Origin: SOIA01 sp964348015
Lineage (GTDB): Bacteria; Acidobacteriota; Aminicenantia; Aminicenantales; Aminicenantaceae
Direction: 5' to 3'
DNA: 23,487 nt
NCBI GenBank assembly: GCA_964348015.1
Contig: CAYGBC010000005.1
Coordinates: 1-23,487 of the forward strand
Shown here: piece after piece, positions 20,664 to 23,487 of the stretch
Layout of the letters: each line of letters begins with the position of its first letter
Numbering within the stretch: the stretch's first letter is position 1
Position numbers and translations under genes: made by a program
The notes under the pieces: model-generated
Databases searched by the model: none
Told to the model about the DNA's origin: nothing
The model's input: only the letters and a program-made list of their open reading frames with translations

Positions 20664-23441
20664 ATGCCGTATAAAAGAATCATTATCGCTTTCTTTCTGA
20701 TCATGACTTTGGCCGTTGCACCGGCCCTATCTCAGAATAAAGTCACCACGCCGAAGGAACATTTCGGTTTCACTCCCGGCGATGACTATCACCTGGCGAA
20801 TTACACCCAGTATGTGGAATATTTGAAAAAGCTTTCGCTCGAATCCGAGCGGATTTCCTACAAAGGAATCGGGATTTCGGCAGAAGGAAACCCGATGTTC
20901 ATGGCCGTTATCACCTCCCCCGAGAACCAGAGGAAACTCAGCCGATACAAAGAGATTTCTCGAAGATTAGCCCTGGCAGAGGGACTTTCAGAGAAAGAAG
21001 CAAAGGCACTGGCTTCCGAGGGACGGGCTGTGGTCTGGATCGACGGAGGGCTCCATGCAACCGAAGTTCTGGGCTCGCAGCAGTTGATCGAGCTCCTCTA
21101 TCAGATGGCCAGCCGCAACGACCCGGAAACACTCCGAATCTTAAATGACGTGATCCTGCTCGCTGTAAATCCCAATCCGGATGGAATGGATCTGGTGGCC
21201 AAATGGTATATGCGGGAAAAAGATCCCACCAAGCGCTCCACAAGAGGGATTCCCCGTTTGTACCAGAAGTACATCGGTCATGACAACAACAGAGACTTTT
21301 ACATGATCACTCAGCCTGAGACCGAAGCTGTCAGCCGAGCGCTCTACAGGGAATGGTTCCCGCAGATCGTCTACAACCAGCATCAGACCGGACCCAGAGG
21401 ATGCGTGCTGTTCGCGCCTCCCTTCCGTGATCCGTTCAACTACTGCTTCGATCCTCTTGTACCCATGGGAATCGAACTCGTCGGAGCGGCCATGCACAAC
21501 CGATTTGTGGCTGAGGGCAAGCCCGGAGCGACGATGAGGTCAGGCGCCAGATACTCCACATGGTGGAACGGAGGGCTTCGCACCACGACCTACTACCACA
21601 ACATGATCGGAATCCTCACAGAAACCATCGGAAACCCGACCCCCATGGAAATTCCGTTCCTTCCTCAGAGACTTCTCCCCAGAACTGACCTTCCGTTTCC
21701 AGTCACACCCCAGAAGTGGCATTTCCGCCAATCGATCGAATACACGATGACAGCCAACCGGGCTATACTCGACCTGGCGTCCAAATACCGGGAGGACCTC
21801 CTTTTCAATTTCTACAGAATGGGAAAAAATTCGATCGAAAGAGGAAGCCGGGACCACTGGACTATCCGACCAAAGAGGATCGCAGAAGTCGAGAAAGCCA
21901 TAGAAGAAGACAAAGCCCGGCCGACAGGCTCTGGACGCTCTCGCGGCTATGATTTGAAATACTACGATATGCTCTATGACCCGGCCAAGCGTGACCCGAG
22001 AGGCTATATTCTCTCTTCAGACCAGCCAGACTTTCTCACAGCGACAAAATTCGTGAACGCGCTTATCAAAAGCGGCGTTTTCGTCCACCAAGCGACGCGT
22101 TCCTTCAAGGTTGGCGATAAATCTTATCCGAAAGGTTCCTACATCGTCAAAGCCGCTCAGGCCTTTCGTCCTCATGTTCTCTCCATGTTCGAGCCCCAGG
22201 ATCATCCCGATGACATTCCCTATCCGGGAGGCCCCCCGATCGCTCCTTACGACAACGCAGGTTGGACCCTCGCGTTCCAGATGGGAGTGGAATTCGACCG
22301 GATCCTGGATGGATTCGATGGTCCGTTCGAAATGATCGAAGGCCTGGCAAAGCCCCCAGCCGGCCAAGTCACGGACAGCAAGAACGCCGTCGGATTCCTC
22401 CTGGACCATAGAGTGAATGACTCATTCATCGCCATCAACCGACTCTTAAAGAGTCAAGAGGACGTTTACTGGCTGAAAAAGGAACTTCAGGCGCAGGGAA
22501 AGACCTATCCGGCCGGAACGATCTTTATTCCGGCAATGTCCACAACGGCCTCCAGACTTCAGAAGATAGCAGAAGAGGTCGGGTTGAATTTCGAAGGAAT
22601 CCAGACCCAACCCGCAGGCGAAGCGTTCAAACTCCGACCGCTGCGCATCGCGCTGTGGGACCGATACGGCGGGTCCATGGACTCCGGCTGGGTGCGGTGG
22701 ATTCTCGAACAGTTCGAATTTCCGTTTAAGGTGATCTACGCGCCCACTCTGGATGCGGGCAAATTGTCGAGCAAATTCGACGTTTTGATCTTTGTCCGGG
22801 GAGCTATTCCCAGTGTCAGCAGACAAGAAACAAGCCGGTTCCGTTACTTCTCTGAACCCGATCCCAAAAGCATTCCCGCAGAGTACCGGAATCGCCTGGG
22901 ACGGATAACCGTTGAAAAGACTCTCCCGCAACTCATTCAATTCCTCAAGGACGGGGGAACAGTACTCACGATCGGAAGTTCGACCAACCTTGCCTACCAC
23001 GCCGGGCTCCCGATCGCCAGCGCCCTCGTCGAAAGACTCGAGGATGGCACAGAAAGGCCTTTGCCGAGGTCGAAATTTTTCGTGCCCGGCTCTGTTATCC
23101 GAGTCCGGGTGAATAACACTCATCCCCTGGCTTACGGTTTACCCGAAAATCTGGATGTGTCCTTCAACAACAGCCCTGTTTTCAAGCTGCTTCCAGATGC
23201 ATCGCTGAAAGGAGTCAACCCTGTCGCCTGGTTCGCCAGCAAGGATCCACTTCGGAGCGGCTGGGCCATGGGAAAACATCATCTCCAGGGAGGGATTGCG
23301 GTCATCGAGGCAGATATGGAAAAAGGAAAGCTTTTCCTGTTCGGTCCGGAGATCACACGCCGCGCGCAACCCCACGGAACCTTCAAGTTCCTGTTCAACG
23401 GCATCTATTACGGAGGTTCGTCATCTGGAACGCTCGAATGA
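20664..23441 (+). CDS. M14-family zinc carboxypeptidase-like exported protein
   Basis: A 925-residue exported protein with a signal peptide at about 1-23 (ALS|Q). The peptidase M14 domain covers about 40-370: GISAEGNPMFM (70-80), the zinc motif GGLHATEVLG (H131, E134), NPNPDGMD (169-176), the substrate-binding HDNNRDF (N209, R210), the third zinc ligand in VYNQHQTG (H240) and the catalytic Glu in ILTETIGNP (E320). All essential M14 residues are present. Residues about 380-925 form a long C-terminal region with an amidotransferase-like alpha/beta segment (LRIALWDRYGGSMDSGWVRW, about 654-673, and a later FLKDGGTVLTIGSS run), seen in other large exported M14 proteins. AGGAGG at 20653-20658 supports ATG 20664. 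Probable job is trimming peptides or cell-wall-like substrates in the periplasm. Confidence 0.9.
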   Translation: MPYKRIIIAFFLIMTLAVAPALSQNKVTTPKEHFGFTPGDDYHLANYTQYVEYLKKLSLESERISYKGIGISAEGNPMFMAVITSPENQRKLSRYKEISRRLALAEGLSEKEAKALASEGRAVVWIDGGLHATEVLGSQQLIELLYQMASRNDPETLRILNDVILLAVNPNPDGMDLVAKWYMREKDPTKRSTRGIPRLYQKYIGHDNNRDFYMITQPETEAVSRALYREWFPQIVYNQHQTGPRGCVLFAPPFRDPFNYCFDPLVPMGIELVGAAMHNRFVAEGKPGATMRSGARYSTWWNGGLRTTTYYHNMIGILTETIGNPTPMEIPFLPQRLLPRTDLPFPVTPQKWHFRQSIEYTMTANRAILDLASKYREDLLFNFYRMGKNSIERGSRDHWTIRPKRIAEVEKAIEEDKARPTGSGRSRGYDLKYYDMLYDPAKRDPRGYILSSDQPDFLTATKFVNALIKSGVFVHQATRSFKVGDKSYPKGSYIVKAAQAFRPHVLSMFEPQDHPDDIPYPGGPPIAPYDNAGWTLAFQMGVEFDRILDGFDGPFEMIEGLAKPPAGQVTDSKNAVGFLLDHRVNDSFIAINRLLKSQEDVYWLKKELQAQGKTYPAGTIFIPAMSTTASRLQKIAEEVGLNFEGIQTQPAGEAFKLRPLRIALWDRYGGSMDSGWVRWILEQFEFPFKVIYAPTLDAGKLSSKFDVLIFVRGAIPSVSRQETSRFRYFSEPDPKSIPAEYRNRLGRITVEKTLPQLIQFLKDGGTVLTIGSSTNLAYHAGLPIASALVERLEDGTERPLPRSKFFVPGSVIRVRVNNTHPLAYGLPENLDVSFNNSPVFKLLPDASLKGVNPVAWFASKDPLRSGWAMGKHHLQGGIAVIEADMEKGKLFLFGPEITRRAQPHGTFKFLFNGIYYGGSSSGTLE

Positions 23442-23478
23442 TCAAGTCCAAACAATAGAGAATCCTTAAATCCCGATC

Positions 23479-23484
23479 AAGGAG
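23479..23484 (+). promoter_or_regulatory. Ribosome binding-like site at the right edge
   Basis: AAGGAG appears three bases before the end of the window, 38 bases past the M14 stop codon. A further gene in the same direction probably begins just outside, possibly co-transcribed with the M14 gene. Confidence 0.3.
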
Positions 23485-23487
23485 TCG

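Overview
The window looks like a chromosomal segment of an uncultivated, fermentative, Gram-negative heterotroph. The gene mix points towards the Aminicenantes / Acidobacteriota area: a C69 dipeptidase, M14 and S9 exported peptidases, a heparinase II/III-like protein, an OmpA-like protein with a 'DHPLLSR..YISGYE' N-terminus, and many short REP-like repeats. This placement rests on memory of gene content, with no phylogenetic marker in the window. Composition looks balanced (about 50% GC by eye). Most genes start with ATG behind an AGGAGG-type site. No rRNA, tRNA, CRISPR array, intact transposase or phage gene was seen.

Layout. (1) Bases 1-5079, + strand: the 3' part of an M14/AstE-like zinc hydrolase, a C69 dipeptidase, a DUF6305-like exported protein and a DUF4097-type protein with seven 18-residue repeats. 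(2) 5103-9597, - strand: an NCS1-type permease, a tiny two-helix membrane protein that starts directly after the permease stop codon, and a lipoprotein GH78 alpha-L-rhamnosidase. (3) 9844-10677, +: an OmpA-family protein read divergently from the permease. (4) 11004-18308, + strand: a heparinase II/III-like polysaccharide lyase, a ceramidase-like protein 7 bp later, an SSS sodium:solute symporter and a family-10-like glycosidase (GHL10/DUF187). (5) 18343-20244, -: an S9 prolyl-oligopeptidase lipoprotein. (6) 20664-23441, +: a large M14 carboxypeptidase-like exported protein behind the best promoter in the window.

Working together (inference): almost every enzyme carries a signal peptide or lipobox, so the segment reads as periplasmic or surface machinery for breaking down protein and acidic, rhamnose- or uronate-containing glycans, with two secondary transporters for the small products. 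The heparinase/ceramidase-like/SSS/GHL10 run is the most system-like group.

The intergenic DNA is the most unusual part. At least three families of short inverted-repeat elements sit there: (A) a 30-37 bp REP-like repeat in about ten copies, including one near-mirror pair that flanks the DUF6305-like gene; (B) a 133-bp element with perfect 19-bp inverted ends, plus a 44-bp miniature relative; (C) a 173-bp element with 29-bp inverted ends and a third internal end copy. B and C share a GGGGTC-type tip, which suggests non-autonomous elements moved by a transposase outside the window.
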